A stretch of DNA of 64,000 nt from Paenibacillus algorifonticola (GCF_000971975.1 NZ_LAQO01000019.1:123929-187928); one strand, 5' to 3'. Positions 26,447 to 35,519 are shown, numbered from the stretch's first letter. Translations and numbers: made by a program. Notes: generated from the letters alone by a model not told the origin.

Positions 26447-26761
26447 TTATTGCTCGTTATTTATAAGACGCAATTCGCCTTCGCCGCGAATCGCCGCTGC
26501 ATAGTGCTTCTCATTGGGGTGGAAATAAGCAGTACCTTCGAATGTGCGATTGTCCAGTGACGTGACGCGCAGCTCAATTCGAATGTCCTCGCTTTGATTG
26601 AACCATTTCAATAAATCAGCATCCGCAATGCCGTTGGCATCGACATACCATAATACAGAGCCGAAGTCTGTCACTAAAAATAAGTCGGCATTCGTGAAAG
26701 TAAGCTGGCGAGTCCCCTGCTGATATGTCATTTCAATACTGGTTAACGCTATCGTTTCCAT
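26447..26761 (-). CDS. Conserved-looking hypothetical protein, 104 aa
   Basis: A soluble 104-residue protein with a mostly beta pattern (EMTYQQGTRQLTFTNADLFL, then RIELRVTSLDNRTFEGTAYF). There is no signal peptide, membrane helix or metal motif. A strong AGGAGG precedes ATG 26761, which supports it as a real gene. The alternation of short strands would fit a small beta-barrel, but I do not recognise the family. Confidence 0.7.
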   Translation of the reverse strand: METIALTSIEMTYQQGTRQLTFTNADLFLVTDFGSVLWYVDANGIADADLLKWFNQSEDIRIELRVTSLDNRTFEGTAYFHPNEKHYAAAIRGEGELRLINNEQ

Positions 26762-26907
26762 CCGCCTATCCTCCTAAGAAAACGCCGCACATAGTCTGGA
26801 CGAGCCAGCGCTGCAGCCTGTTAATCATTTTAATGTTGAATATACATTAATGCAACAATCATTGCCCCTGTTTCGTCTAAATGGAAAAGATAGAAGGGGG
26901 ATTTAAG

Positions 26908-28224
26908 ATGCAGCAGACAAACAAACTCATCTTATTTCGAACAGTGGTCATTATTATGGTTTTAATGCTGGCAGCAGCATGCTCTAGCAGTATGAACAAC
27001 GGCCCCGATACGAGTCATTCCACGACAACGGGAGATACGGCAACGGGAGATACGGCAACGGAAAGTGCAGAAGGCAGCAACACCAAAGAAGACCGTTCAC
27101 AAAGCAAAGGAGAAGCCTCGGAGCCTGCTACTGAAAGTGAACGCACAGAAGGTGGAGACAGACGCTATACTTCGCAACAGGCGGAGGTGAAGGCAGGTCA
27201 GCTTACAGCTGGTGAATGGGATGATTTGGCCGCATGGCAGCGCTTCGGCAATTTGCTCAATAGCAAAGAGGGAGATGACAATCTCAGCTATTGGTCGTTT
27301 CAGGCTTTTAACCGGTTGGAGGTCGTTGTGACATCAGGCGGACGTGCAGTATCCGATGCCATCGTGAAGCTAAGTGACAATCAACGCCAGCTTGTATGGG
27401 AAGCGCATACAAATACGGATGGAAAAGCATATCTATTTGCCGGACTCTATAACAAAGGACAAAATGATAAGCAAAGCAATTATAGGGTCGATGTGCAGGC
27501 AGGCCAGTACAAAAAGAGCCTAAGCCAGATTAGCTTGCCGGAGCAAGGCACGCTCAAGGTTGATCTGGGAGGCGAAGCTGAGCTCGCCAATCAGGTCGAT
27601 ATTATGTTTGTTGTGGATACGACCGGCTCGATGGAGGATGAGCTGCGATATTTGGAAGCTGAGCTGAAGGATGTAATCGGCAGGGTAGGCCAGCAGCATG
27701 GACAACAATTGGATATACGGCTCAGTGCCAACTTTTATAAGGATAAATCTGATGATTATACGGTAAAGTCATTTCCGTTTACGAAGGATGTGGATGAGGT
27801 TGTCCGCCAATTAGCAGCGGAAAAGGCAGATGGCGGTGGGGATTATCCAGAAGCGGTTGATGCGGCGCTGCGCGATGCCGTTCATAGCCATGACTGGAGC
27901 GAGCAGGCGCGAGCAAGGCTGTTATTCCTCGTATTGGATGCTCCGCCGCACTATAACACTAAAGTGGTTAATGAAATTCAGGAGCTGATCCAAACGGCAG
28001 CGGCGGATGGCATTCGTATTATTCCCGTCGCCTCCAGCGGCGTAGATGTACAAACGGAATATTTGCTGCGCTTTATGGCAGTGGCGACGGGAGGGACGTA
28101 CTTGTTTTTGACGGATGACAGCGGAATAGGCGGCGACCACTTGGAGCCTGCTGCCGGGGAATACGAGGTGAAGCCGCTTAATGATTTGCTCGTTGAAATG
28201 ATCAATCGGTTCGTTCAGCCTTAA
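26908..28224 (+). CDS. VWA-domain lipoprotein
   Basis: A 438-residue exported lipoprotein: signal RTVVIIMVLMLAAAC with Cys as lipid site, a low-complexity Ser/Thr/Glu linker (residues about 25-95, including a repeated TGDTA encoded by a 15-bp tandem repeat near 27023-27055), a small Ig-like carboxypeptidase-regulatory-type domain (about 135-225), then a von Willebrand A domain with MIDAS-like DTTGSMEDEL and a supporting Asp in LFLVLDAPPH. It probably binds a metal-dependent ligand at the cell surface. An in-frame ATG at 26881 is discounted because GAAGGGGG lies between it and ATG 26908. Its end overlaps a convergent small gene by 23 bases. Confidence 0.87.
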   Translation: MQQTNKLILFRTVVIIMVLMLAAACSSSMNNGPDTSHSTTTGDTATGDTATESAEGSNTKEDRSQSKGEASEPATESERTEGGDRRYTSQQAEVKAGQLTAGEWDDLAAWQRFGNLLNSKEGDDNLSYWSFQAFNRLEVVVTSGGRAVSDAIVKLSDNQRQLVWEAHTNTDGKAYLFAGLYNKGQNDKQSNYRVDVQAGQYKKSLSQISLPEQGTLKVDLGGEAELANQVDIMFVVDTTGSMEDELRYLEAELKDVIGRVGQQHGQQLDIRLSANFYKDKSDDYTVKSFPFTKDVDEVVRQLAAEKADGGGDYPEAVDAALRDAVHSHDWSEQARARLLFLVLDAPPHYNTKVVNEIQELIQTAAADGIRIIPVASSGVDVQTEYLLRFMAVATGGTYLFLTDDSGIGGDHLEPAAGEYEVKPLNDLLVEMINRFVQP

Positions 28225-28366
28225 TATCGTGCTCATAGTTATAAGCAATTAGAGTGATGGCTGCTCCGGTTTGTTCGGACAGCCGTTGCTCTAATTGTTT
28301 TATTTCTGCAAGTGCGTCCTCGTTATGATTCAAATCAGCGATTGTGTAGCTGCTGTTAAACACCAT
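28202..28366 (-). CDS. Small hypothetical protein, 54 aa
   Basis: The 54-residue product (MVFNSSYTIADLNHNEDAL, then a helix with EIKQLEQRLSEQTG and a strand ITLIAYNY) starts at ATG 28366 behind AGGAGGAGGG. Its 3' end overlaps the convergent VWA gene by 23 bases. The composition is that of a small soluble alpha/beta protein. Function unknown; the strong ribosome binding site is the main support. Confidence 0.65.
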   Translation of the reverse strand: MVFNSSYTIADLNHNEDALAEIKQLEQRLSEQTGAAITLIAYNYEHDIKAERTD

Positions 28367-28547
28367 GTAGGCATTCCCTCCTCCTGTGCATAGTTGCTTC
28401 TTCATATATAATGCAGTTCCTTCTCTTTCATGATGCACGCTCCTGGGTTAGGTTATGCAACGTTGCGGCCGTGTCTTGCGAATTGTCCTTTGCTGCCTTG
28501 TAAGGTAAACTGTTACAAGAGGATAACTGAAGGAAGGGATTTGCAGT

Positions 28548-29963
28548 ATGTTTTTAAGTTTAATTTCCTGGAGCAAGCAGCTTGTACAGCATTCATCCGT
28601 CAAAATAACAACTTTGTATGCAGCATTAGCTTTGCTTCTGTTTAGTGCTGCGCTGCTAGTTGGCATCATGCCTGCTGATGCTCATGCAGCACAATCGGTT
28701 GAGCTAGCGAGCTTTAATCCGCATGAGCAGGTTGGACATGACCAGATGGAAAATATGGATCACGGCCACGACAGTGGACTAAGTGTAGGAGCAGCCTTAT
28801 TTTATACAGCAAGAATCGTATATTACACCGCGCTGCTGCTGGCGGCAGGACTGATGTTGTGGTTCAGCGGGATTCGCTTAGGAAGCGATGAGCAGCGCAA
28901 ACGGATGCAGCAGTGGAGCTTGCCATTGATGCGGGGGCTGCTGCTGGCTTCTATTTTGTATGTATTCTCCAGTGCGCGAAGCTTGATGGAGGGCTACGGA
29001 GGCGGAGGGCCGGAATGGGTGAGGCTGTTCACCGAAACGAATACCGGTCAAGCTTGGCTTGCGCTGCTTATATTATCGCTTCTAGGCTTTATCGTTATTA
29101 GGGCAAGCGATACTTTGAAGCTCATATGGGCGCTGGTATTGCTCGCTATTGAGAGCTGGAGCGGCCATGTGGCTGCATTGCAGTCGAATATGAATTTGGG
29201 CATCGTACTTGATTTCATCCATCTCGCTTGTGCTGCTTTATGGAGCGGGGGATTGATGATTTTACTTGGCCTATGGCTTGCTGATCGGAAGGAAGCGGGG
29301 CGCTTTGCAGAGCGCTTCACGACAGCAGCGTGGATCTCCATGGCGCTGCTTGTCATTACGGGTGCGGCGATTACAGGGCTGCTGCTGCCAAGCTTGTCCT
29401 ATTTATTTTATACAAGCTGGGGTATTTGGCTGCTGGTGAAAATCGCGCTGGTCGCACTCGTCATCGTCACAGGCGCTTTGCTTCGTGCCCGTGTTCGGCG
29501 GGGAGAGCTGCCACACGGCTTTATGCTGAAAGTGGATGCAAGTCTAATGCTGGCGATAACGATCATCGTCGGCGTGTTCACTTATATGAGCCCGATACCG
29601 GACAATACGCCAGTTCGATTCCATAAGATGGGCGAAACGCGCCATTTTACCGTTAATATAACGCCGAATGAGCCAGGAAATAATCAATTCGAGGTGAAAA
29701 TATGGCTGCCAGAGCAGCTGGGGGAGCCTTCAAAGGTGAAGCTGGTGCTGCATTCCCGTGAGAAGGAGCAGCTTGCGCCACTTGAGGTGCCACTGGCGAT
29801 TTTTGAGGATACGTCGTATGAGTCGTTTCCTGGTTTTGTGAGAACGTCATACCATGCAGAGCAAATGGCCATTCCATTCCCCGGGAAATGGACGGTCGAG
29901 CTGCAGGTGGTTGATAAGAACGGGGGCAAGCTGGACGAAAGCATCGATTTTGAAAACTATTAA
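28548..29963 (+). CDS. CopD-family copper resistance/transport membrane protein
   Basis: A 471-residue protein with a signal/first helix, then a His/Met-rich extracytoplasmic loop (HEQVGHDQMENMDHGHDSG, residues about 64-82), about eight helices of the CopD type (residues 90-345; ESWSGHVAALQ and FIHLACAALWSGGLMILLG), and a C-terminal outer beta domain (about 365-470; RHFTVNITPNEPGNNQFEVK) like YtkA/FixH domains. CopD proteins move copper across the membrane; the His/Met loop would bind it. Start ATG 28548 follows GAAGGGA. A histidine kinase follows 22 bases later and may be co-transcribed. Confidence 0.86.
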   Translation: MFLSLISWSKQLVQHSSVKITTLYAALALLLFSAALLVGIMPADAHAAQSVELASFNPHEQVGHDQMENMDHGHDSGLSVGAALFYTARIVYYTALLLAAGLMLWFSGIRLGSDEQRKRMQQWSLPLMRGLLLASILYVFSSARSLMEGYGGGGPEWVRLFTETNTGQAWLALLILSLLGFIVIRASDTLKLIWALVLLAIESWSGHVAALQSNMNLGIVLDFIHLACAALWSGGLMILLGLWLADRKEAGRFAERFTTAAWISMALLVITGAAITGLLLPSLSYLFYTSWGIWLLVKIALVALVIVTGALLRARVRRGELPHGFMLKVDASLMLAITIIVGVFTYMSPIPDNTPVRFHKMGETRHFTVNITPNEPGNNQFEVKIWLPEQLGEPSKVKLVLHSREKEQLAPLEVPLAIFEDTSYESFPGFVRTSYHAEQMAIPFPGKWTVELQVVDKNGGKLDESIDFENY

Positions 29964-29985
29964 TGCAAGCAGGGAGCGGTAGCAA

Positions 29986-30849
29986 ATGTCTTATCGATGG
30001 TTGAAATGGTTGATTTTGTGGATTCCGACACTTACAATCGGCCTATGGGAATATGTCCGGCATGCGTTCCTGCTGCCATACATTTCAATGGATTTGGGCA
30101 ATGTGCTTGCTCCTGTGCTTGTTTTTATAGTTACACTAACGCTGCTGCGCGGTTTGTTTAAGCGTTTGGAGCTGATGCAGGATGCGCTGCAGCGCGAACG
30201 GCTATCGAAATCTTCATTTGAGCAGCGCGAGAAGCTGGCGCGCGAGCTGCATGACGGCATTTCGCAGTCGTTGTTCCTGCTTTCCGTGAAGCTGGACAGT
30301 TTGGAGCATGCCCATACACCGGAAGGTGTTCGTCAGACGACTGAGCAAATTCGCGGGACAGTCCGGCACGTTTATGAGGACGTTCGCCAGTCCATTGCCA
30401 ACTTGAAATCATCAACAGCTGCAAGTCCTGCAGAAGGGCCTTGGCTTACGGCGATTCATTCCCTTGCCGAAGAGCTGCGGGCGGCTGGGGGCGGCTATAC
30501 CGCTGAGGTCAATTGGCAATTGCCCGAGCATGCACTGTCAGATAAAGAGAAGGTTGAGCTGATGGCGATTGTGCGTGAGGCACTGATGAATGTTCGCAAG
30601 CATACGCATGAGGCGCATGTGAGCATTGCCTGTTATCCGCTTGAAGGCGGAGCATGGGGCAGCTTTCACTGTATCGTAGCGGATACAGGACGTGGTGCGG
30701 ACGCCGAGCAGTTAGAGGCGAAAGGCCGCTATGGCATTCGCATGATGCGCGAACGAGCGAAGCAGATGGGCTGGTCGCTCCGTGTAAAGAGCGAGCGGGA
30801 CCTAGGAACGCGTGTGGAAATAGCGACGGAGCCGTTAAGTGACATTTAG
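29986..30849 (+). CDS. Sensor histidine kinase (HisKA_3, NarX/LiaS-like)
   Basis: A 287-residue kinase with two N-terminal membrane helices (about 8-26 and 33-56) and almost no outer domain, dimerisation helix with phospho-acceptor H89 in LARELHDGISQSLFLLSVKL, and a HATPase domain (EALMNVRKHTHEAHVSI, VADTGRG, GRYGIRMMRERAKQMG). This subclass pairs with NarL/LuxR-type regulators, none of which is adjacent. The short intramembrane sensor resembles membrane-stress kinases. Position right after the CopD-like gene suggests, but does not show, a link to copper or envelope stress. Confidence 0.9.
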   Translation: MSYRWLKWLILWIPTLTIGLWEYVRHAFLLPYISMDLGNVLAPVLVFIVTLTLLRGLFKRLELMQDALQRERLSKSSFEQREKLARELHDGISQSLFLLSVKLDSLEHAHTPEGVRQTTEQIRGTVRHVYEDVRQSIANLKSSTAASPAEGPWLTAIHSLAEELRAAGGGYTAEVNWQLPEHALSDKEKVELMAIVREALMNVRKHTHEAHVSIACYPLEGGAWGSFHCIVADTGRGADAEQLEAKGRYGIRMMRERAKQMGWSLRVKSERDLGTRVEIATEPLSDI

Positions 30850-30900
30850 CATGAAGACAGCGAACGCTGGAAGCATAAATTTTAAAGTGGGGAAGAGATC

Positions 30901-31290
30901 ATGATGAGCAGAAAACAGGTGTTCACGGGTTCCCCATGGGAGCCGCTTGTGGGCTACTGCCGCGCGATTCGCGTTGGCAATCGGATTGAGGTCGCAGGAA
31001 CAACGGCGATGAAAGATGGCGAAGTAGTGGGTAAAGGAGACCCTTACGAGCAAACTCGGTTTGTTCTGCAAACGATCGAGAAAGCTTTGTCTGAACTAGG
31101 GGCAAGCATGTCGGATGTCGTTCGGACCCGAATGTTCGTTACTGACATTTCGAAGTGGGAAGAAATTGGCAGAGCACATGGCGAGTTTTTTCACACGATT
31201 CAGCCAGCAGCAACGATGGTAGAAGTCAAAGCACTCATTGATCCGCTCCTGCTGGTCGAAATCGAGGCCGAAGCTATTATTCAGCAATAG
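30901..31290 (+). CDS. RidA-family enamine/imine deaminase-like protein
   Basis: A 129-residue protein of the YjgF/YER057c/UK114 family (VGNRIEVAGTTAMKDGEVVG, VVRTRMFVTDISKWEEIG with the conserved Arg, and ATMVEVKALIDPLLLVEIEA). Such trimeric proteins hydrolyse reactive enamines or imines made by PLP enzymes. The first two codons are ATGATG; GGGGAAGAG upstream can serve either. A terminator follows. Confidence 0.92.
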   Translation: MMSRKQVFTGSPWEPLVGYCRAIRVGNRIEVAGTTAMKDGEVVGKGDPYEQTRFVLQTIEKALSELGASMSDVVRTRMFVTDISKWEEIGRAHGEFFHTIQPAATMVEVKALIDPLLLVEIEAEAIIQQ

Positions 31291-31303
31291 ACGAGTCTAA
31301 AGA

Positions 31304-31346
31304 ACAGCTCCTTGCTCATCGTAAAGATGGGGCGGGAGCTGTTTTT
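31304..31346 (+). terminator. Intrinsic terminator after the RidA-like gene
   Basis: ACAGCTCC (31304-31311) pairs with GGAGCTGT (31335-31342), followed by TTTT. Confidence 0.85.
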
Positions 31347-31482
31347 ATTTGTTCTTTTTTATTGATGAATATATTTTCGGAGGTCTTGTTTAAAAATCAG
31401 TGCAAATAAGTTAAAGCGGTTTCAAAGCATATACTTCTGTTGTACCATGTAAGGGATCAAAAATGTGAAGGGCGGGGTTTAA

Positions 31483-32406
31483 ATGCAAGTGAAGCAAGCG
31501 CCGAAAGGCGTCTGGCCAGTTATGCTTACACCGTTTACCAAGGATAATGAGGTTGATTATCCGGCTCTGGAACAACTGATTAATTGGTACATAGACAATG
31601 GCGTGCATGGATTGTTTGCGGTTTGCTTGTCTAGTGAAATGCTTCATCTTTCTCTTACGGAACGGGTAGCTGTAGCACGCTTCGTACAGGAAAAGACGGC
31701 GGGAAGGGTGCCAGTTGTTGCTTCAGGCCATATTTCAGAATCCTTTCAGCAGCAGCTTGAGGAAATTAGGCAAATTTCAGCAACGGGTGTGGATGCATTC
31801 GTACTCGTGACGAATCGCCTGGCTGCCGAGGATGAAGATGAAGAAGCTTGGAAAAAGCGTGCGCAAACGATTTTGGAAACGTTCCCTGACGTGACCTTCG
31901 GGCTTTATGAATGTCCGATTCCTTATCATCGCCTATTGTCGCCTGAGCTCGTTAAATGGTGCGCAGATACGGGCAGATTCACTTTTATGAAGGAATGCAG
32001 CAACAATCTTGAGCAAATTAAGGAGAAAATCAAGGCAGCTGAAGGCACTCCGCTTAACATATTTGTAGCGAACAACCCTCATGTACTCGAAGTGATGCAG
32101 CTGGGTGGTGGCGGATATAGCGGCATGCTCGCCAGTTTCCAGCCTGATTTGTATGCTTGGCTGACGGACAACTGGGACAAGCAGCCGGCTAAGGCAGAGT
32201 GGCTGCAAAATTATCTCGGGGCATCCTGTCTCTATGAGGGCCGTCATTATCATATTGGCACCCGCTATTATTTGCAGCTCGAAGGGCTGGATATTACGCT
32301 GAAAAGCCGCTCGAAAAAAGCATCAGATTTCAAAGTGACACATGAGCGTGAAATCGAGCAGTTCAGGAAATTCAATCAATATGTCAAGCAAACGCTGTTA
32401 AGCTAA
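31483..32406 (+). CDS. Dihydrodipicolinate synthase (DapA)-family aldolase/lyase
   Basis: A 307-residue class I aldolase-fold protein. The N-terminus GVWPVMLTPFTKDNEVDYPALEQLINWYIDNGV is typical. The Schiff-base Lys is in FTFMKECSNN, and GLYECP stands where DapA has the LYN-x-P tyrosine motif. The usual G-T-T/S-G-E substrate loop is replaced by CLSSEMLHL, so it is probably not a true DapA but a keto-acid or sugar-acid aldolase/dehydratase of the same family. Start is ATG 31483 (ORF begins after GGGCGGGG). It is not in an operon with lysine genes. Confidence 0.85.
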   Translation: MQVKQAPKGVWPVMLTPFTKDNEVDYPALEQLINWYIDNGVHGLFAVCLSSEMLHLSLTERVAVARFVQEKTAGRVPVVASGHISESFQQQLEEIRQISATGVDAFVLVTNRLAAEDEDEEAWKKRAQTILETFPDVTFGLYECPIPYHRLLSPELVKWCADTGRFTFMKECSNNLEQIKEKIKAAEGTPLNIFVANNPHVLEVMQLGGGGYSGMLASFQPDLYAWLTDNWDKQPAKAEWLQNYLGASCLYEGRHYHIGTRYYLQLEGLDITLKSRSKKASDFKVTHEREIEQFRKFNQYVKQTLLS

Positions 32407-32424
32407 CAGTTGCTTGAAGCAATT

Positions 32425-32453
32425 GGCGTCATCTTTCAAAGATGGCGCTTTTT
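32425..32453 (+). terminator. Intrinsic terminator after the DapA-family gene
   Basis: GGCGTCATCTTT pairs with AAAGATGGCGC, followed by TTTTT. Confidence 0.85.
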
Positions 32454-32519
32454 GTGAGCCTGTTATGATAAGGAAGAAGATTTTTCTTGTCGAATTGCAA
32501 ATTAAAGGTGGGATGAAGT

Positions 32520-33161
32520 TTGAATCAAATAAAAAAAGAGATTTATGTTAAAGTAACCTCGATGAACTATTGGTGGGGAGTTTATGGCTTAGATGATTTG
32601 ACGGGATGGGAGGATATTATCCTGTATGAGAAGAAAGATGAGCAATATAACAGGCTAGGCAGCACCTGTATTTGCACAAGGGTATATTTAGAATCGGCCG
32701 TTAAAGACTTGAAAAAAGATAGATCAGAAAAGGCTTTTGTTGAGAAAATAAACAAGTGTTTATTGGGTAACAGCATCAGCTATCATTATTATTATGACAA
32801 GACTGGCGACGAGGATTTTTATGAACTCCCCTTTAACAATCTGCCTCTTAATGAAAAGGGAGTAAAGCCCAGATCATTTGAAATGTGGCATCCTGATGAG
32901 CGAATAAACGAAGAAACGATACGTCAATGTGTAGTGGAATTTTGCTCCCGGTTTTTGAATATAGAACCTCTAAGCATTCATTTCTATGAGGCGGTTGCTT
33001 TCGAGGAAGCAAGAGCGTCATTCGAGATGGAGCAGGAACGCTGGGGGAGCATGAAAAAGATTGTTTTTTCGGATGGTGCAGTATCGCAATTGGTACAAAA
33101 AGCATCCAAGCCGAGAAATAAAATTTTGGCGATGCTGAAAAATAGCTTGAGGTCCAAATAA
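32520..33161 (+). CDS. AT-rich orphan gene, unknown function
   Basis: A 213-residue soluble protein starting at TTG 32520 behind AAGGTGGGATG. It is rich in Lys, Tyr and Glu (EIYVKVTSMNYWWGVYGLDD, GNSISYHYYYDKTGDEDFYE) with a basic C-terminus (KPRNKILAMLKNSLRSK). Its base composition is clearly more AT-rich than the neighbours, which suggests acquisition from elsewhere. I do not recognise a family; an immunity- or phage-type protein is possible but unsupported. Confidence 0.65.
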   Translation: MNQIKKEIYVKVTSMNYWWGVYGLDDLTGWEDIILYEKKDEQYNRLGSTCICTRVYLESAVKDLKKDRSEKAFVEKINKCLLGNSISYHYYYDKTGDEDFYELPFNNLPLNEKGVKPRSFEMWHPDERINEETIRQCVVEFCSRFLNIEPLSIHFYEAVAFEEARASFEMEQERWGSMKKIVFSDGAVSQLVQKASKPRNKILAMLKNSLRSK

Positions 33162-33265
33162 GGAATAATCCCCTTTAGTAGCTAGCAAAGTAACTTTTTT
33201 AGAAGCTCCACGTCTAAATAAATAGAGGTAAAGACAACAGCTATTTTTTGATGACGGAGGTTATG

Positions 33266-34072
33266 ATGTTGAAAAAATTCGCTTTGGGCTTAATGGCAGC
33301 GGCATTGCTGGCTCTTCCGGCCTTTTCCGCGCCTGTTTTTGCTGCTGATCGGCCGGTAGAGCTTAACAATGGAAAATTGAAGGACAACCGGATGCTTATT
33401 CCGCTACGCGATGTTGCACAAAATATGGGGGCTGCTGTAGAGTGGAACCAGAAGCTCCAGACGATTGAAATCCAAAAAGAAGATATCGAAATGCTGCTCA
33501 CCATCAACTCTAAAAAGGTGCTTGTCGATCAGGTTGAAACGGAGCTCGATGTGCCGGCACAATTAATCAATAACACGACCTATGTTCCCTTAAGGTTCGT
33601 CAGCCAAATACTAGGGGCCAGTGTGGACTGGAATTCATATGGCCAAGCGGCAACGATTGTGCTCGAAGGGAAACAGATTGTTGTATATGTTGAGCCAGTT
33701 AAGCTTCTTGCCGCTGAAAAAGCATCCGCAGCCCGCTTGAAGCAGCTGTCCGACAAATTAAACGAAGCAGCCGATGTGTCATCGATTAAGCAGATTCGCA
33801 CTTATTTCAAGCCTTATTTTACAGACCGTCTCATTAATGTCATCATTCAAAATAAAGGCCTAGAGTATAATTATACGTTTAAAGATCCTGTAACGACTGG
33901 CAGCTATAGGACCAAAACAACAGGAAGCTTCCTTCAATCGCTGGACATTGGCCATGATGCCTGGGAGACGGAATACATTATGCGAGACACCAAAATAATC
34001 AAGGTGAATGGCGTATGGAAGGCGGATAGCGTGAGCTTTACTAAAGGCAGGATTCCGATTTCGGGAGCCTAA
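33266..34072 (+). CDS. Copper amine oxidase N-terminal (stalk) domain protein
   Basis: A 268-residue exported protein. The signal peptide (KKFALGLMAAALLALPAFSA) ends near PVFAADRP. Residues about 28-130 are a stalk-type domain as found in many Paenibacillus surface proteins: MLIPLRDVAQNMGAAVEWNQ, TYVPLRFVSQILGASVDWNS. The C-terminal half (about 140-268) resembles a small SnoaL/NTF2-like or DL-endopeptidase-free module and is unassigned. Start is ATG 33263 or 33266, with ACGGAGG just upstream; 33266 has the better spacing. It probably works at the cell wall. Confidence 0.85.
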   Translation: MLKKFALGLMAAALLALPAFSAPVFAADRPVELNNGKLKDNRMLIPLRDVAQNMGAAVEWNQKLQTIEIQKEDIEMLLTINSKKVLVDQVETELDVPAQLINNTTYVPLRFVSQILGASVDWNSYGQAATIVLEGKQIVVYVEPVKLLAAEKASAARLKQLSDKLNEAADVSSIKQIRTYFKPYFTDRLINVIIQNKGLEYNYTFKDPVTTGSYRTKTTGSFLQSLDIGHDAWETEYIMRDTKIIKVNGVWKADSVSFTKGRIPISGA

Positions 34073-34097
34073 ATCAACAATAATCGCAAGGCAGTTA

Positions 34098-34126
34098 TTG
34101 CATCGCGCCATGCATTTGCTTATAAT
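34098..34126 (+). promoter_or_regulatory. Probable promoter of the pheST leader
   Basis: TATAAT (34121-34126) with a weak TTGCAT (34098-34103) 17 bases upstream. It lies just before the T-box stem I. Confidence 0.5.
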
Positions 34127-34132
34127 GTAAAA

Positions 34133-34452
34133 GATATTGTATCCATATGAGTTGAAATGCTGAGACGGAGAAAAGTAAGCAGTGCCTTCACACAGGGAGA
34201 AGTCGCCATGGATTGAGAGCGTCTTTCGTGAAAATAGGCTGTCTGAAGTTCGCTCCTGAGCAGACTTCTGAACCCGGCGTGGCGCCAGCAGGTGCTGCAT
34301 GCCCGCAAGTAGGAATGTTTCGGTTCCCGCCGTTAACGGGATTGAGGAGCAAGCTATTGCTGTCCCTGTCTGTATAGAGGGGAGAAAGCAGATTGTTCGA
34401 ATTAGGGTGGTACCACGGTTCTTTCGTCCCTTGCGGGAAGAAGGGGCCTTTT
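34133..34452 (+). ncRNA. T-box riboswitch (Phe) of pheST
   Basis: The leader contains stem I elements (GAGAAAAGTA, AGGGAG, TTGAGAG, GTGAAAATAG), a specifier loop with TTC (34249-34251) followed by GCTCCTGAG, and the T-box AGGGTGGTACCACGG (34404-34418). The terminator GGTTCTTTCGTCCC / GGGAAGAAGGGGCC is followed by TTTTTT. UUC is a Phe codon and pheS follows. Uncharged tRNA-Phe is known to stabilise the antiterminator in such leaders and let transcription continue. Confidence 0.96.
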
Positions 34453-34487
34453 TTGTTTGTTTAAAAGAATGAGGAGGCGAGCATCAG

Positions 34488-35519
34488 ATGAAGGAACGTT
34501 TGGAGGCTTTGCGCGGCGAAGCGCTGCAGGAGCTGCAGCAGGTAGACAATCCGCAAGTGCTTAACGATCTGCGGGTAAAATATTTAGGGAAAAAAGGCGC
34601 GCTGACTGAAATTTTGCGCGGCATGGGCGGACTTAGCGCAGAAGAGCGTCCAATTATCGGCCAAGTCGGCAATGACGTGCGTGCAGCGATTGAAGCGGTT
34701 ATTGAAGAGAAGCAGGCGATTTTCCAACAAGCCGAGACAGAAGCTCGCTTGCGCGGAGAAACGATCGATGTGACGCTGCCGGGCAAAGCATTGCCAACTG
34801 GAGCCGTACATCCGCTTAACAAGGTAGCGCAGGAAATTGAAGATATTTTCATTGGACTTGGCTATACGATCGCGGAAGGCCCGGAAGTTGAGACGGATTA
34901 TTACAACTTCGAGGCGTTGAATTTGCCGAAAAACCATCCAGCTCGCGACATGCAGGATTCGTTTTACATTACAGATGATATTCTGATGCGTACGCAAACA
35001 TCGCCCGTTCAAGTGAGAACGATGCAGGCGATGAAGGGCAAGCCGATTAAAGTTATTTGTCCGGGCAAGGTGTACCGCCGCGATGATGACGATGCGACGC
35101 ATTCCTTCCAGTTCAATCAAATTGAAGGACTTGTCATTGCGCCGAACATTCGCATGAGCGATCTGAAAGGCACGCTGCTGCAATTTGCCCAGCAAATGTT
35201 CGGCTCGCAAACGCAAATCCGTCTTCGTCCAAGCTTCTTCCCATTCACGGAGCCAAGCGCAGAGGTTGACGTAAGCTGTGCGCAATGCGGCGGACATGGC
35301 TGCCGGATGTGCAAGCAGACGGGCTGGCTGGAAATTCTCGGCTGCGGCATGGTGCATCCGCGCGTACTGGAGATGGGCGGCTACGATCCGAACGAAGTAA
35401 GCGGATTTGCTTTCGGTATGGGTGTAGAGCGCATTGCGCTGCTGAAATACGGCATTGACGATATTCGTCATTTCTATACGAACGATCTTCGGTTTTTACA
35501 ACAATTCGCGAGAATGTAG
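34488..35519 (+). CDS. pheS: Phenylalanyl-tRNA synthetase alpha subunit
   Basis: A 343-residue class II synthetase subunit with an N-terminal coiled-coil tRNA-binding segment (residues 1-80) and catalytic core: motif 2 region VICPGKVYRRDDDDATHSFQFNQIEGLV and motif 3 GFAFGMGVERIALLKYGI. A Cys-rich insertion CAQCGGHGCRMC is present, as in many Firmicute PheS. It charges tRNA-Phe as part of an alpha2-beta2 enzyme with PheT 24 bases downstream. Expression is under the T-box upstream. Start ATG 34488 is preceded by GAGGAGG. Confidence 0.98.
   Translation: MKERLEALRGEALQELQQVDNPQVLNDLRVKYLGKKGALTEILRGMGGLSAEERPIIGQVGNDVRAAIEAVIEEKQAIFQQAETEARLRGETIDVTLPGKALPTGAVHPLNKVAQEIEDIFIGLGYTIAEGPEVETDYYNFEALNLPKNHPARDMQDSFYITDDILMRTQTSPVQVRTMQAMKGKPIKVICPGKVYRRDDDDATHSFQFNQIEGLVIAPNIRMSDLKGTLLQFAQQMFGSQTQIRLRPSFFPFTEPSAEVDVSCAQCGGHGCRMCKQTGWLEILGCGMVHPRVLEMGGYDPNEVSGFAFGMGVERIALLKYGIDDIRHFYTNDLRFLQQFARM

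Noticed and set aside
34584..35471. A 295-codon minus-strand open frame across pheS
   Set aside because: pheS is complete and unmistakable on the plus strand; the frame is a codon-bias shadow.
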